From: Marasmius tenuissimus
Lineage: Eukaryota; Basidiomycota; Agaricomycetes; Agaricales; Marasmiaceae
Assembly (NCBI GenBank): GCA_029532415.1
Contig: JAQOTA010000023.1
Coordinates: forward strand, 62,001-126,000
Length of the DNA stretch: 64,000 nt
Reading direction: 5' to 3'
Part shown: in pieces, positions 1 through 11,106 of the stretch
Numbering within the stretch: position 1 is the stretch's first letter
Layout of the letters: every line of letters begins with the position of its first letter
Notes under the pieces: model-generated
What the model was told of the DNA's origin: nothing
Databases searched by the model: none
Seen by the model: only the letters and a program-made list of their open reading frames with translations
Translations under genes and position numbers: made by a program

Positions 1-287
1 AACTCCAGGAATTTGATCTGTTGACATGCCAAACACGACCACGTGCGGATATTCCCAAAACTGGTATTTTCTGGGAAGGTGTGCTTCGCTCGCACCCACT
101 TTGAGGTAGAGGGAGTTGATCAAATGAAGATTCAGGTGATTGTAGTAGACAATGGTAGCTCAACGGGAGTCAAATCGAAGAGGTACGGGTGGTTTCGAGG
201 CGGTAAAGGGAAAATAATAATCCAAATATTTCGGGTTATTTGCACGTGCAGTTGTTTGGCGTGTCAACAGATCAAGTTCCTGGAGTT
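1..287. mobile_element. MITE-like inverted-repeat element (left end at window edge)
   Basis: Positions 1-64 and 224-287 are imperfect inverted copies of each other. The outer 35 bases differ at only two places, both C/T. The outer end reads AACTCCAGGAA on both sides. No coding sequence of transposase type lies between the arms, and the short ORF from 43 to 318 crosses the right arm. This is the structure of a non-autonomous DNA transposon (MITE). Because the window begins at the first matching base, the true left terminus and the target-site duplication cannot be seen. Confidence 0.7.
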
Positions 288-955
288 GTGCGAAAATATG
301 CTAGGGATTCTTAAATAGCTGCAACGGCCCCTTCTTTCCCTTTGTTTCTCTGCCCAAGCTCCTCATAGTCTCATAATCTTCAGGTTCTACAGCCTCACTC
401 ATTTCAACCTCATTCTGACATTCATCTCAAGAATGAACTGATCAAATATTCCGAGTACAATCTTCAACACCAGCCGAATCAGTTGTTCTCGAATGCCACA
501 GACGTTCACTATTAGTATACAGCATGAGCCGAGTTGAGAGGAAGGTGGAGGGTCCGGCCGCGTGAGTCCTAGTGAGCATTCGGCGCTTCAGCGCCCATCC
601 TGATCCGGAAATCAGCCCACCAGTTTGATTTTCGGAATCGGTTGCAGAAGTAGAACTCGCAGGTCCATGCAGAAGTTCACGCCGTTCAAAGGTCGGATTT
701 CATTCTCATCAATATACCGTCAGCTATAAAGTAGTACCTCTCACAAGGGTGCTCGTGCTGTCCCGCGTTTCCGAAGTATCATACATATTGCAGCCATTTT
801 GCTATAATGAGCGTATCGGACGAACCAGCTCAACGTCTGGTTTGGGTCACAGCGGATCTGCGGGTCGCCGCGGTGAGGGTTGTGAACCGATCGAAGAGCT
901 GTTGTTTGGAAGCAGGCGTTTGAACCGGTGCGATGGCACAGCTGCTTTTGATATC
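288..955. other. intergenic, no gene recognised
   Basis: Only short overlapping ORFs without recognisable domains. No RNA gene or further repeat was recognised by eye. Confidence 0.5.
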
Positions 956-1146
956 CACACATTTACCTACTCAACGGTCCTACGACGAATAGGGTTCATT
1001 TCCGGGTACGGTCTCGATTCAATGCCACTTGCGACTCGGATCTGACGTTCGGCCATCCTCCAGCGGCGCGTTGCTAGGATTTGTGCTCGCTCTAGAGTCG
1101 ATTCACGTACCTCCACCCTCCAACCATGCTCGAAGGCGTTGCTCTA
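956..1146 (+). pseudogene. DUF2306 gene fragment (end of intron 1 to start of exon 3)
   Basis: The sequence aligns with the intact DUF2306 copies at 6.6, 8.7 and 47.6 kb. It covers the end of intron 1, the 13-base exon 2 with its GT donor, intron 2 with its CAG acceptor, and the first part of exon 3 (GALLGFVLA, then HPPTMLEGVA in another frame). Exon 3 carries an extra 7 bases (around 1091-1097) between the LGFVLA and RFMYLHPP segments, which shifts the frame. Similarity stops soon after the segment matching TMLEGVA. No exon 1 is visible upstream. It is a dead fragment, not a gene. Confidence 0.75.
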
Positions 1147-2303
1147 TGGTACGACTTTGGGATCCTTGGCGGTGCGGGACATTAGTAACTTGATGAAGAG
1201 ACAAGGGACCAGCTCTCGAATGCAATTTGCGCACAGAACTCGTTCCCAAGCTTGCCCGATGCCAGTCTGCGTACGTTGAGCCTTTGAGGCAGGATCTCAA
1301 CCACGCGGGTACTCTACTCGAAAGCCGGCTACAATGACAAGCCCTTCATGGCACCATATTCATCCGGAGATTGATAAACGCAAAATTTATGAGTGATATA
1401 ACTACTTGAACCGATGAGTGAGATGGTAGTGGCTGAGTGACTTTACCCAATTCATGTCTCCGCGTATTCCCAGATCGTACCATTCACACCACCTCCGGTA
1501 TCCAAACAAGAGACGCGAGCTGGAGCCTGGAGGCCAGGCTCATCTGATAAACCCATTCCTTACCGGCAGCTTTTTGAAATGAACATCGATCAATTTATAC
1601 GATGTGGAACCCTTGGCGTCCTCCTGTTGAATAATCGAATAACTCAGAAATCAAGAATGGCGGCGTGACACGGTAAGCACTGTGAAAACCGAGCCTCCTG
1701 TTACTCGTGGGGTCGGTTCAGTCGAAAGTTTCAACCCCAATTGGATTGACAATATCTTTCGTTTGCATAAATACTCGCCCTCAAAACTCACAGCCGTCAC
1801 CCCCGTTATTCCGAGCACAAACCTCTTCTACTTTGACAATGTCGGGACATGTGTGAGTGGCTTCAACCATGACGTGGTGGTCTCAAAATTCTGACTTGAA
1901 CTGCTTCCTTTCCCCCCAGAAATATGATGGACGATGTCCTTATTTCTCAACGTAGGCTTTCACACCGATGTGTGCCCTCGTTCCACTTTTCTGATGTCTT
2001 CGCTGCTAGTCCCCCTTTCTGTTCTGAAGTCCTCGTTGCGTTTGATGATATCTCGAATGCCAGGTGCCAGACAAGTCTTCAGCGATCATGTCCGCGGTCG
2101 TCTGGGAGAGACCTTGCCCGGGTTCACGTCTCCAGAGAGCCTTTTTTCTGCAACGGATCCTCTCTGCACGAGGTTCATGGCGTCCGTGCGGTGTCTCTTC
2201 TCTAGCAAGCTCGCGGTCGAGTCGCTACCGTAGTAAGTGGCTTCGCCTTTGATCGGTCGCACATCTTCGATGCTCACGTTGGCGCCGTCGTGGTTCTCAT
2301 AGC
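1147..2303. other. intergenic or unresolved, no gene recognised
   Basis: Short ORFs on both strands. A minus-strand reading frame at 2086-2277 (SIEDVRPIKGEATYYG...) looks protein-like in composition. It matches no family I recognise and ends at a stop, so it may be a remnant of an unknown gene. Upstream exons or the promoter of the aldo/keto reductase gene would also fall here. Confidence 0.35.
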
Positions 2304-4146
2304 TTGACCCACTTTGTTACTGGCATTGGCAAGGCAGAAGCTCGATGGGAGCCGAATGGCGAGCTAGAGCAATGTCTCAACAAGACCTGTGGCGATATAG
2401 TACAAGCGATTCAGGCCGTCAAAGAGTCTTTACTCAATGCTAGCTCCGAGGCGACAACGCAAGAGCTGCTTCAGACCAACTTGACCAATCTTTCCAATGC
2501 ACTCCGGGAGTGTGAGGAGTACTGTGTCTCCGTCGGCCTTGCCTACCCCTTCACTCGGGCCCAATCACAAGTTGAGGACTCCATTGCCTTGCTCTTCCCC
2601 GGCTACTCGGACCAACCGAGGACCGTCCCGCCCCTCCCAGTCGCAGAGTTAGCCGTGTCTATCAACCCGGTGGTTGCAGGGTCACTGGAATACGTTCAAC
2701 TTGGCTCTCTTCGTGCTCCGAGACTGCTCAATGGCTTGTGGCAAATGTCTTCGCCTGCCTGGGGTTGCGCATCCGGTGTCAAGCAGACAATTGCGCTCTC
2801 CCAGCTGGTCGAGGCTGGTTTACTCGGGACGGATATGGCTGATCACTATGTACGTTCCTCCAGTTCAGTGGATCTTTCACGACCTATCAAACTCACTGCT
2901 ATGCCATGCTTTCCAGGGAGACGCAGAGCTCATCTACGGCAGCTTCAGGAACAAGCTGAAGCCCGAAGTTCGCGCACAAACTCTCGCGGCGTCAAAATGG
3001 TGTGTTTTCAAGTCGGTTCCGGAGCCCGTAACCGCAGCATTAGTTCTCAATGCGGTTCGAGAGCGAGCGCGCAGGCTCCAAGGAAAAATAGATCTCCTAC
3101 AGGTGAGTAATCGACGCTGTTACATATCGATGTGGACTATTGGTACCACAACGAAATTCTGGATCCGAGACTGAATGCTGTTAATCAATCTTTCCTTCCT
3201 AGTTTCACTGGAATGATGTGAGTAATCACTTACTCATATGGCCTTACTTACCTTACTGATCATTAAACCAGTATGAGGATAGGAACTACCTAATCGTGTT
3301 GGCGGAACTGGTCAAACTCACTAAGACGTGTCCCTCTCTCGTTTCCCATATTGGGCTTTGCAATTTCGACGCCGAGCACACTGAGGCGGTGTGTCAGTAC
3401 CTCTTGGCCGAGATTGGGGAAGTTGGCATCGTTTCTAACCAAGTACAGGTGAGGCGGCGGTCTTAATCTCAGCACGTGCCGGGGTAAAGCGCCCATTACT
3501 CACGCTTTCTTGTTAGTTCTCGTTGGTTGACAGTCGCCCGCTGATGAAAATGGTCCCCGTGTGCGAACGATATGGGATCAAACTCCTCACTTACGGGACT
3601 TTCGTGAGTTTCATGTTCTATTGAGCAGAACAGCTGAGCCTCATTGGATTCTTTTCTTGCCGGAACGGCGCTTGGCTCAATAGTGTGGCGGGTTTCTCTC
3701 AAACAAGTGGCTCGGGGTCAAGTCCCCGGAAATATATTGCGAAACGATGGGCTTGACGCCATCCCAACGCAAGGCAGGTCGAAAAAATCATGTACATGTG
3801 AATGGAAGGCTGATCCAGACCTTTGACACAGTATTTCGACGTTATATCCACTTGGGGCTCTTGGTCCAACTTGCAGACACTGCTGTCGACGCTCAAAACC
3901 ATTGCTGATAAGCACGGTGTCGATGTATCTAATGTCGCTGCGAGGTGGGTCCTCGACTGTCCCACGGTTGGCGCTGTGATAGTAGGGACACGGCTGGGTG
4001 TCTCGAGCAACATCCATTCGAATTTGAAGGTGTTTGCCTTCTGCCTGGATGAAGAAGATAGGGCCAAGATAGAAGCTGTGGCTTTGGGGCAGCGTGCCAG
4101 AGCTGTGTTCGAGAGGATCGGAGATTGTGGAACAGAATATCGATGA
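2304..4146 (+). CDS. aldo/keto reductase with unusual N-terminal extension
   Basis: This is a probable NADPH-dependent aldo/keto reductase, which reduces carbonyl compounds in the cytosol. After splicing, the AKR part begins near PRLLNGLWQMSSPAWG. It continues with DMADHYGDAELIYG (active-site Asp and Tyr of the D-x4-Y motif), SKWCVFK (Lys), LLQFHWNDYED (His), FSLVDSRPL, LLTYGTFCGGFLSNKWLG and the cofactor-loop segment VGAVIVGTRLGVS, and ends GDCGTEYR. Seven exons are needed. One intron (3774-3831) keeps frame only if a GC donor is used. About 130 residues precede the AKR domain; they form a polar, helix-like stretch (AIQAVKESLLNASSEATTQE) not usual for AKRs. The start at 2304 is the first ATG in that frame and a tag just before it could be an acceptor, so upstream exons are possible. 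Confidence 0.75.
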
Positions 4147-5254
4147 AAGGCTTTGGTGTACTGCCTAGTAACCCCTTTGTGCTCAAAGACCACGCCTTAT
4201 GATTTATTATGCTTTCTTGATTGTTCACCGGAGGTGTTTTCCTCGGGCATCCCAAACCCGCTTCTGATACCTATGTACCTACTATAGGAACGATTGCATC
4301 GGCCGTTGACGCGTGATCATAACTCAGCTAATGTATAATGTGGACAGGAAGGTCAATCACCGTCCCGACGAACCATCATGAGCGATTAAGGTTCCATGCA
4401 TCTATCAGCTTCGATAGACGAATCATTCGAACTTAGGACCTTAGGATGGAAGGTCATCTGTCCCCCTGGAACAATAATGTGTTGGGCGGAGGAGGGCGAC
4501 TGATTCACCTAGAAAGGTGAGATGCCGTGCTTACCAGACAGAGCCGGGTTCTCCACATATTTTCTCAGTAAGCGACACCTCATCCCAAGCCTCCGCACAA
4601 TTCAAACGAGCTACTACAGGTGCGGTCCTTCCGCTACTGGCTGCAAAGCAACGAGTGGCGCATCTCAACGATTAGATGTCGACCAACGCCATCATTTCTT
4701 GTCCCGACCCAAATATAGATCTTAGCTGAGGATCGTACGCACCAGCTCGCGAGCTCTCAAGCATTCAGAAGCAACCGTGATGCTTCTCAACGCTGAAGGG
4801 ACGAAAATGGATTGCATGGGAAACCGGGGCGCAGGACGAACTCATTTGGGGTCGTTGTTGAACCTATACTACCTCAAGAAAAGAAGTTTGAACGAAACAG
4901 ATATATGGATTGATGGAAAAATTATTCGTCAGGTAATTTTTTATTTGGAAATACATCCCTTGGGACCCCGCGGTATGTGCCCGGTTCACTGGGCCTGAAC
5001 ATTTCTTGGACGTCCATCGATGCGAGCACGCGCTCATCCGAGGTGACTGTGCCATGATCGCCCAATGCCACAGGTTACCGCCGGTAAATTGTAAGATCCA
5101 GCTGAGGGGAGCTTGTTATAGAAGTATAAGGTATAAGGACTCTATTTGTCTAATGTTGCCCAGCTGCTCACCCATGATGCATGATGCCTTCTCCCGCTCA
5201 TAGTTCGTCAATTCCGTAAACTATAGTTAACGAGCCAATTGTGAGGCTCCGTCG
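4147..5254. other. intergenic, no gene recognised
   Basis: Short unconnected ORFs only. A perfect 13-base interrupted palindrome with the core TACCGCCGGTA lies near 5076-5088. No RNA gene seen. Confidence 0.5.
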
Positions 5255-5636
5255 TTCACGATCGACAACAACTCAACGATGTTGGAGGAGCTGTATCCTA
5301 CCTGCCTCAATGGATCCTTAGATATCGCACACGTTGCAGTCCCGTCTGTGTGAACGGGAGATCTGAACATCGGCTCTACTCTGGGAATGAGCTTTGGGCC
5401 CGCTCAGCTCTGGATGGGATTTATTTTGCACGCTATTGGGTAAGTCTACAGGCTTGCTTTAGTTGACGCAGCGGGAAAATCTACATCCACCTCAGCCAGG
5501 CGAGACTGCCCGACTCCGTATAGTGTCATATCAGAGACAACTGGAGAAGGGGAAGGCATGGCCTGGGAGCATAGGAACGCTTGGTGATCGCCGTGGGGAT
5601 AATTTTGAGGTCGAGTACAAGCCGTCTTAGTGGGGC
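5255..5636 (+). pseudogene. DUF2306 gene fragment (last two exons)
   Basis: The sequence aligns with exons 4 and 5 of the intact DUF2306 genes, from the DNNSTMLEELYPTCL segment to the final tyrosine-lysine-proline. The tryptophan codon of the conserved AVWTIG segment is TGA here, giving an in-frame stop (AVPSV*). The following LNIGSTLGMSFGPA is still readable. The last intron is shortened, and exon 5 (YIHLSQARLPDS in one frame) is shifted and followed by stops. Nothing equivalent to exons 1-3 was found directly upstream, so this is a truncated, inactive copy. Confidence 0.8.
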
Positions 5637-6595
5637 AAGTTCGCGACGATAAGCAGGAACACTGTGTCAAGGACCGTATCATATGTTATGTACAGTAGAG
5701 AGACAAGTGAATCAGCCGAGGCACAGAGACGGGTGGGTAGAGACCAAAAGTCATATACAACACTTACCGTGCGGCTCTTCAAGCTTCGAACTACAAGCTA
5801 TGGAGGAGGGCTCTCGACTTGGAAAGTATTTTAAAATTGACTCAAGCCGATGAGTGTTACATGTCTTCCCGATGGCGAGCCCGATAGGGCTCAGTGATAC
5901 CCACGATGAAAAGAGCGGCTCGAGAAACGTGTGCTTGCGCATAGAAGAGTGGCACTACATGACCATACAATGCCAAACGTTGTTCATCGCCATATCGATA
6001 ACATCGGGTGTTTCAAGGCCATACGAATTGCTCTCTGTCAGGGGTGTTTTAACTTTCTTTCTTGAAAGGACAGATTTAGCCACGCACACAGAGAGTGATA
6101 GAGGAAACCACATACCAGTCTCACTCGGCTGTCGGGACTTGCGGCCAAGAACTTTTGCGACCTGTCACCAAACGTCACGTTTCCTTCGCTGGAAGACGCT
6201 AGTACTAAGTAGGATCAATGCCTGGGGATTTCGAGAGAATCTGGAAGATAACTCGACGTTCTGGTGCGTTCTGAAGCTGGAGGATAATCGAAGTCTGTCC
6301 ACAAATCCCGTTTTAAGTGAATCGGTCTGATTCGGATGATGGCCGTGGGTGGTTGTGAAGTTGTCCGGGCCGTTGCGGCAACACGGTTGCACGGTTCGAG
6401 ATGCAGTTGTCGACACCTATTAGTACCCTGTACAACAGTACCATCACTATCCGTACCATGCCCGAGCCTACATGATACTATAAGAAATCGTCCTCTATCT
6501 GCCTAATGTAGTCTAAACAGAAATCACGCGAGCTACAAAAGAAACAGTCTTTGCTTACCCGAACCCTCCTCATACAATCATCCTACTTGCTCACT
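5637..6595. other. intergenic with probable promoter of the first DUF2306 gene
   Basis: No convincing gene; the ORFs at 5854-6330 and 6165-6416 lack recognisable motifs. The last 250 bases resemble the region upstream of the next DUF2306 gene (8390-8660), so a shared promoter was probably duplicated with the gene. Confidence 0.4.
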
Positions 6596-7868
6596 ATGAA
6601 CACTGCTACGCCTTTGAACGAACATTTGCTGCTTCAACCTTCTATCGACAGCAATGAGGATCTCTCGGAGCTATCCATGAAGGTCCGTGCTAATCCCTTT
6701 GTGCGCCTCTTCCAAGCACTGGGCTTCAAGAAGGGTTACAACTTTGTACTCTGTGAGTTTTCTTTCTTTTACTACACCTTTATTCACTGAATCGTCTGAT
6801 CAAATTAGGGTTTACTTTTGGGTACGGTACCTGAAATGCCACGCACAATTTTTACTCACGCTCAGCTATCTTCTAGCGGTGCGATGCTAGGATTTGTTCT
6901 CGCTCGATTCATGTACCTCCACCCTCCGACCATGCTCAGAGGTGTTGCTCCTGGAGAGGCGTTTTGGCTACAAAGTGGCATTTACAAGGTAGCAATGCTC
7001 GCCCACCTCGGTGCAATCCTTCCCTCTGGATTCCTCGCCGTCTTCCAATTCGTCCCCGCCATTCGGTACAAGGCCATAATCGTGCACCGTGTAGCGGGGT
7101 ACATATCCCTGTTAGGACTTTTCGTTGGCGTTGCATTCGCACTTGTGCTGATGCGCCGATCGTATGGGGGCGACATTTCTATCCAGTCCGGGGCCGTGGC
7201 TCTGGGAGCCATGTCGTTATTCTCTGCGACCATCGCCTGGTTCAATATCAAGAAACTCCAGATTGACCAACATCGGAAGTGGATGCTCAGGACATGGTTC
7301 TATGCCTCGTCCATCATTACTCTCCGTATCGTGATGATCATCACCGCTCGTGTAATCTCAGCTATTGGTCAATATCATACGGTGAGTCGTCCATTCGCCA
7401 GCTCGGAATGCAAGAGGACAGGGAGCTCACAAACACTTTAGGTATGGAGTTGTGCGGAAGTCCTGTATACTATCGACAACAACTCGACGATATTGGAGGA
7501 GTTTTATCCTACTTGCCTCAGTGGTTCCCTCGACGCTGTGCACGTCGCAGTCCCAGCTGTATGGACCATTGGCCTGAACATCGGGTCGACCCTGCGGATG
7601 AGCTTTGGACCCACTGTCTGGATAGCGTTAGTTTTACATGCTGTTGGGTAAGTCTGTGACCCAAACTCTGTCGGAAAACCTGTGCTGATTGGAACGGTCG
7701 ATGCGCAGTGTTGAAATTTACATTCACCTTACGCCAGGTGAAACTGCTCGGCTCCGTAAAGTGTCGTACCAAAGACAGCTGGAGAGGGGAATGACGCGAC
7801 CTGGAAGCATGGGTACAGTTGGCGACCGCCTCGGGGACAACTTTGGAGTTGTATACAAGCCGGAGTAG
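6596..7868 (+). CDS. DUF2306 family integral membrane protein (copy A)
   Basis: Predicted multi-pass membrane protein of the fungal DUF2306 family, function unknown. Five exons: 6596-6752, 6809-6821 (only 13 bases), 6877-7381, 7442-7647 and 7709-7868, all with GT-AG introns that keep frame. The product starts MNTATPLNEHLL and has a soluble N-terminus ending FVRLFQALGFKKGYNF. Several hydrophobic helices follow, with the segments GFLAVFQFVPAIRYKAIIVH (conserved RY..I..HR) and DQHRKWMLRTW (conserved H-R-K-W). It ends with a polar tail (FGVVYKPE). The His-rich positions near the membrane resemble those proposed to bind haem or metal in related families, but this is a guess. It is in tandem with copy B and clearly related to copy C at 47.6 kb. 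Confidence 0.85.
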
Positions 7869-8609
7869 AGCTGGATGACGATTCGGATATGATGGGTGTC
7901 AGACTCCTTGTTGTCGGTGAGCTTGAAAGATGGGAATCGCTTTGGCTTCAATTTATGTAGTTTGAATGCGTCCCGCGCAAGAAATAAAACCAAGAGTTTG
8001 GACACGAAGGAGGACGGCCCAAAATTAATGAACCCGAAGCGCAAACGCAAGGACTTACCGAGTCGTACACCTCCAAACTCTCGACCCCTCCCTATCCCTT
8101 CGCATGATTAACAAACCATCTAGTATCTTTCAGCTAAAGCAAGATCGAGAAACGGACCGAGGAGACGGGCGAAAGACACGAAACCCCAATAGGGACGAAA
8201 AGGGAAGTTTTAACTTGTACGATCCAGGAGCGCCCAGGGTCTGCCAGTGCCATAAAGTAGGCCGGTAGTCCAGAGCTGTAGGAGTAAGAGTTGTCACAGA
8301 ATGCTTCAAAAAGTTGATAGGGGGGCATGGAGACCTGAGAGAGGTGTGGAAAATAATTTGAAGGTTTGCTAAATCACAGTTAGTCCCACATATGGTTGTA
8401 ATTGGAAGACCTGGGTAATATTGGCGCTATCGGATGGTCGTGAGTGGCTGTGTGCCCGCACAAGGTTCCGGCACGGTGGCACCACGGAAGTACGGTTTGG
8501 GAGTCCTCGACGCGTGCTTCCGTCCAAACATGCGAGCCCCCCAACCTAGTACCGCCTTCAACTCTTGTCATCCAGCTGCTCATGTCGTTCATACAGTCGC
8601 CAGGTATGC
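7869..8609. other. intergenic between DUF2306 copies
   Basis: No gene recognised. The right half resembles the sequence upstream of copy A. Confidence 0.5.
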
Positions 8610-8616
8610 TATAAAA
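8610..8616 (+). promoter_or_regulatory. TATA box of DUF2306 copy B
   Basis: TATAAAA lies 47 bases before the ATG at 8663. The surrounding bases (TATAAAAGAAGTC and the following leader with AACTTCCT and CATCATC) are repeated upstream of copy C on the other strand. That conservation argues for a real core promoter. Confidence 0.6.
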
Positions 8617-8662
8617 GAAGTCTCCCTCGCTCCAAACTTCCTACCATCATCATTTCCTACTC

Positions 8663-9950
8663 ATGGCTACTCCAATCATGAACACCACGCCTCTGATGAA
8701 CGAAGTCTTAGGGCCTCGCACTTCGATCGACAGCAATAAGGATAGTGAGCCGTTCATGAAGGCCCGCTCCAATCCCTTTGTACGCCTCTTCCAAGCGTTG
8801 GGGTTCAAGAAAGGTTACAATTTCGTACTCTGTGAGTTTTCCTTCAAGCACCATGCATTCATCCACTCAATGGTCCTACTCTCCCTAGGGTTTATTTGCG
8901 GGTATGATTCGTTTAGACAGAGCTTATGATCCGAGACTGACGTTCGACCAACCCCCAGCGGCGCGCTGCTAGGATTTGTGCTCTCTCGGTTCATGTACCT
9001 CCACCCTCCGACCATGCTCAAAGATGTCGCTCCCGGAGAGGCGTTCTGGCTACAAAGTGGCATCCACAAGGCGGCAATGCTTGGCCACCTCGGTGCTGTC
9101 CTTCCCGCTGGCTTCCTCGCCGTCTTCCAGTTCGTCCCCATCATTCGGTACAAGGCCATCATCGTACACCGCATAGCGGGATACATATCCCTGTTAGGGC
9201 TCTTCGTTGGTACCGCATTTGCGTTCATCCTCATGCGTCGCTCATTCGGGGGTGACATTTCTATCCAATCCGCGGTCGTGGCTCTGGGAGCCCTGTCGTT
9301 ATTCTCTGCGACCATCGCCTGGTTCAATATCAAGAAACTCCAGATTGACCAACATCGGAAGTGGATGCTCAGAACATGGTCCTATGCCTCATGCATCATC
9401 ACACTTCGCATTGTGCAAATAATCTCTGCCCGAATAGTTTCAGCAGTCGGCCAATACTATACCGTAAGTCATCCACCCGGCCCACCGTCTCACAGTGCAG
9501 GAGAAATTCACGGTCCTCGCAGGTATGGAGTTGCGCAGAGGTTTTGTATACGATCCACAACAACTCCACGATGTTGGAAGAGCTGTATCCCGCTTGCCTC
9601 AGTGGCCCTCTTGACGACACACATGTCGCAGTTCAGGCTGTCTGGACCATTGGCGTGAATATCGGGTCTACCTTGCGAATATGCTTTGGACCCGCTGCCT
9701 GGATGGCGATGTTTTTGCACGCCGTTGGGTAAGTCTGTCCGTAAACACTAGTTGATGGTCCTGTGCTAATCGAGGCGCATCAATGTGTAGTGTCGAGGTT
9801 TACATTCACTTCACGCCAGGCGAAACTGCCCGACTTCGCAAAGTTTCGTACCAAAAACAGCTGGAAAGGGGAATGGTACGACCCGGAAGCATGGGAACGG
9901 TTGGGGATCGTCTTGGTGACAACTTCGGAGTTGAATATAAGCCGGTGTAG
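8663..9950 (+). CDS. DUF2306 family integral membrane protein (copy B)
   Basis: Tandem paralogue of copy A with the same five-exon structure: 8663-8831, 8889-8901, 8959-9463, 9523-9728 and 9791-9950. It begins MATPIMNTTPLMNEV and has the same FVRLFQALGFKKGYNF region before the membrane part. It keeps IIRYKAIIVHRIAGYISLLG and DQHRKWMLRTWSYAS, and ends LGDNFGVEYKPV. A 79-base tract in exon 3 (9294-9372) is identical to copy A, although flanking sequence has diverged; this suggests gene conversion. The function is unknown and all splice sites are intact, so the gene is probably active. Confidence 0.85.
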
Positions 9951-10089
9951 AGCTGGATAACGATGATATGACGGGACGGCTATTTATTAGACTCGAGCCA
10001 TTCACTTCGCTGTGCTCGTGCCTCGCCGCCGGGAGCTTCGCTCAGCCCCGAGGTACGAGGGATCGTGAAGTTTGTGGTCTCAAGTCTAC

Positions 10090-11106
10090 CTATTTATGAA
10101 CGGACAATGACCTTTGGCCGTAGCTTATGTACCCTATGCTAGAGAAGGAATCCATTAGCTTAGGCGCGAAGGCGGGTGGACTGAGACTACACAATCTGAA
10201 GCAAAACCGACACTTACCTGCTCTTGTCTCTTTAACTCTCGTCTCTCTCCAATTCCCTTTCCCTTTCCTTTCGAACCCGTCCCCTCTGGCGATGTCCATC
10301 GGAATGGGAGTACGTGAGTGAGTACTTATGTGCATTGCAAGGTTTGCTTTGCATGCCTTGCAACGACACCAAACAGGAGCGTTCTCGCAGCGAAAGCTGT
10401 CAGAGGTAGACCGGTGGTCCCTCAGAAGTTCCAATAGATCCACAAGCAGGTGTTGGAAAGATTGTAGACGTTCGAAGTCAGTCCTGCGGGTACTCGCACC
10501 CAGCACGTTCAATCCTTCCACAATCGGGATAAACCATTCCCTAAACTCCTTGTCCGCCTTCCACTTCTGGCAGAACGTTGCAAACCCCATGCACCGAACC
10601 TGTCCACCGTCGTCCTTCGGGTCGCGCACGATCATAATCTCACTGATTGCAAGCTGCTCACCAGACCATAGCACGAAGGGTGAGGCAATTTGCTCAGTAA
10701 GCAGAGTCATGCGGATGTTCCTCAGGATAATGTTTATCTCTCTACTCGTGGAGTCGGTGTTGGGTGGCATAAGAAACTGAGTGTCGTGGCGGAGGATGTG
10801 AACCCAGGCGAAGAACTGTCCAATGACATAGGAAGTGTGCTGGAAGGCATAAGACCTTCGTCGCTCTGATGCGGCTTCCGAGGCAAAAGCCACTGCGAAA
10901 TTATCGCTCACAATGTTTATGAGCTTGTAAGAGAGATCTTCTGCTGATCTACGAAGGGGATCCCGATATTTGGCAAGGATATCCAGCACGCGATCCTGCC
11001 GTTTTCGTTCCTCTGAGTGGAGATTCAGCCAGCCGCTGACGGCTGCCTGCATGAGAGTCCCCAGAAGAGCCAGGGCAGCTACAACGATAGCGACGATGTC
11101 GACCAT
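10090..11106 (-). CDS. fungal membrane-anchored protein of unknown function
   Basis: A single open frame of 338 codons beginning MVDIVAIVVAALALLGTLMQ, one N-terminal hydrophobic helix (about residues 1-25). A polar region with EERKRQDRVLDILAKYRDPL and AEDLSYKLINI follows. This combination is a common layout in a widespread, uncharacterised fungal family, where the segment after the helix contains a conserved YRDPL. The middle holds short helices and FFAWVHILRHDTQFL. The last third has a cysteine cluster (CENAPVWCRCKAC) and then low-complexity basic sequence. The tail after that cluster may not be coding if an intron has been missed. Divergently oriented from the uL1 gene. Confidence 0.7.
   Translation of the reverse strand: MVDIVAIVVAALALLGTLMQAAVSGWLNLHSEERKRQDRVLDILAKYRDPLRRSAEDLSYKLINIVSDNFAVAFASEAASERRRSYAFQHTSYVIGQFFAWVHILRHDTQFLMPPNTDSTSREINIILRNIRMTLLTEQIASPFVLWSGEQLAISEIMIVRDPKDDGGQVRCMGFATFCQKWKADKEFREWFIPIVEGLNVLGASTRRTDFERLQSFQHLLVDLLELLRDHRSTSDSFRCENAPVWCRCKACKANLAMHISTHSRTPIPMDIARGDGFERKGKGNWRETRVKETRAGKCRFCFRLCSLSPPAFAPKLMDSFSSIGYISYGQRSLSVHK

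Noticed and set aside
2086..2277. Minus-strand frame SIEDVRPIKGEATYYG...
   Set aside because: Protein-like, but I recognise no family and see no exons joined to it, so it is not called as a gene.
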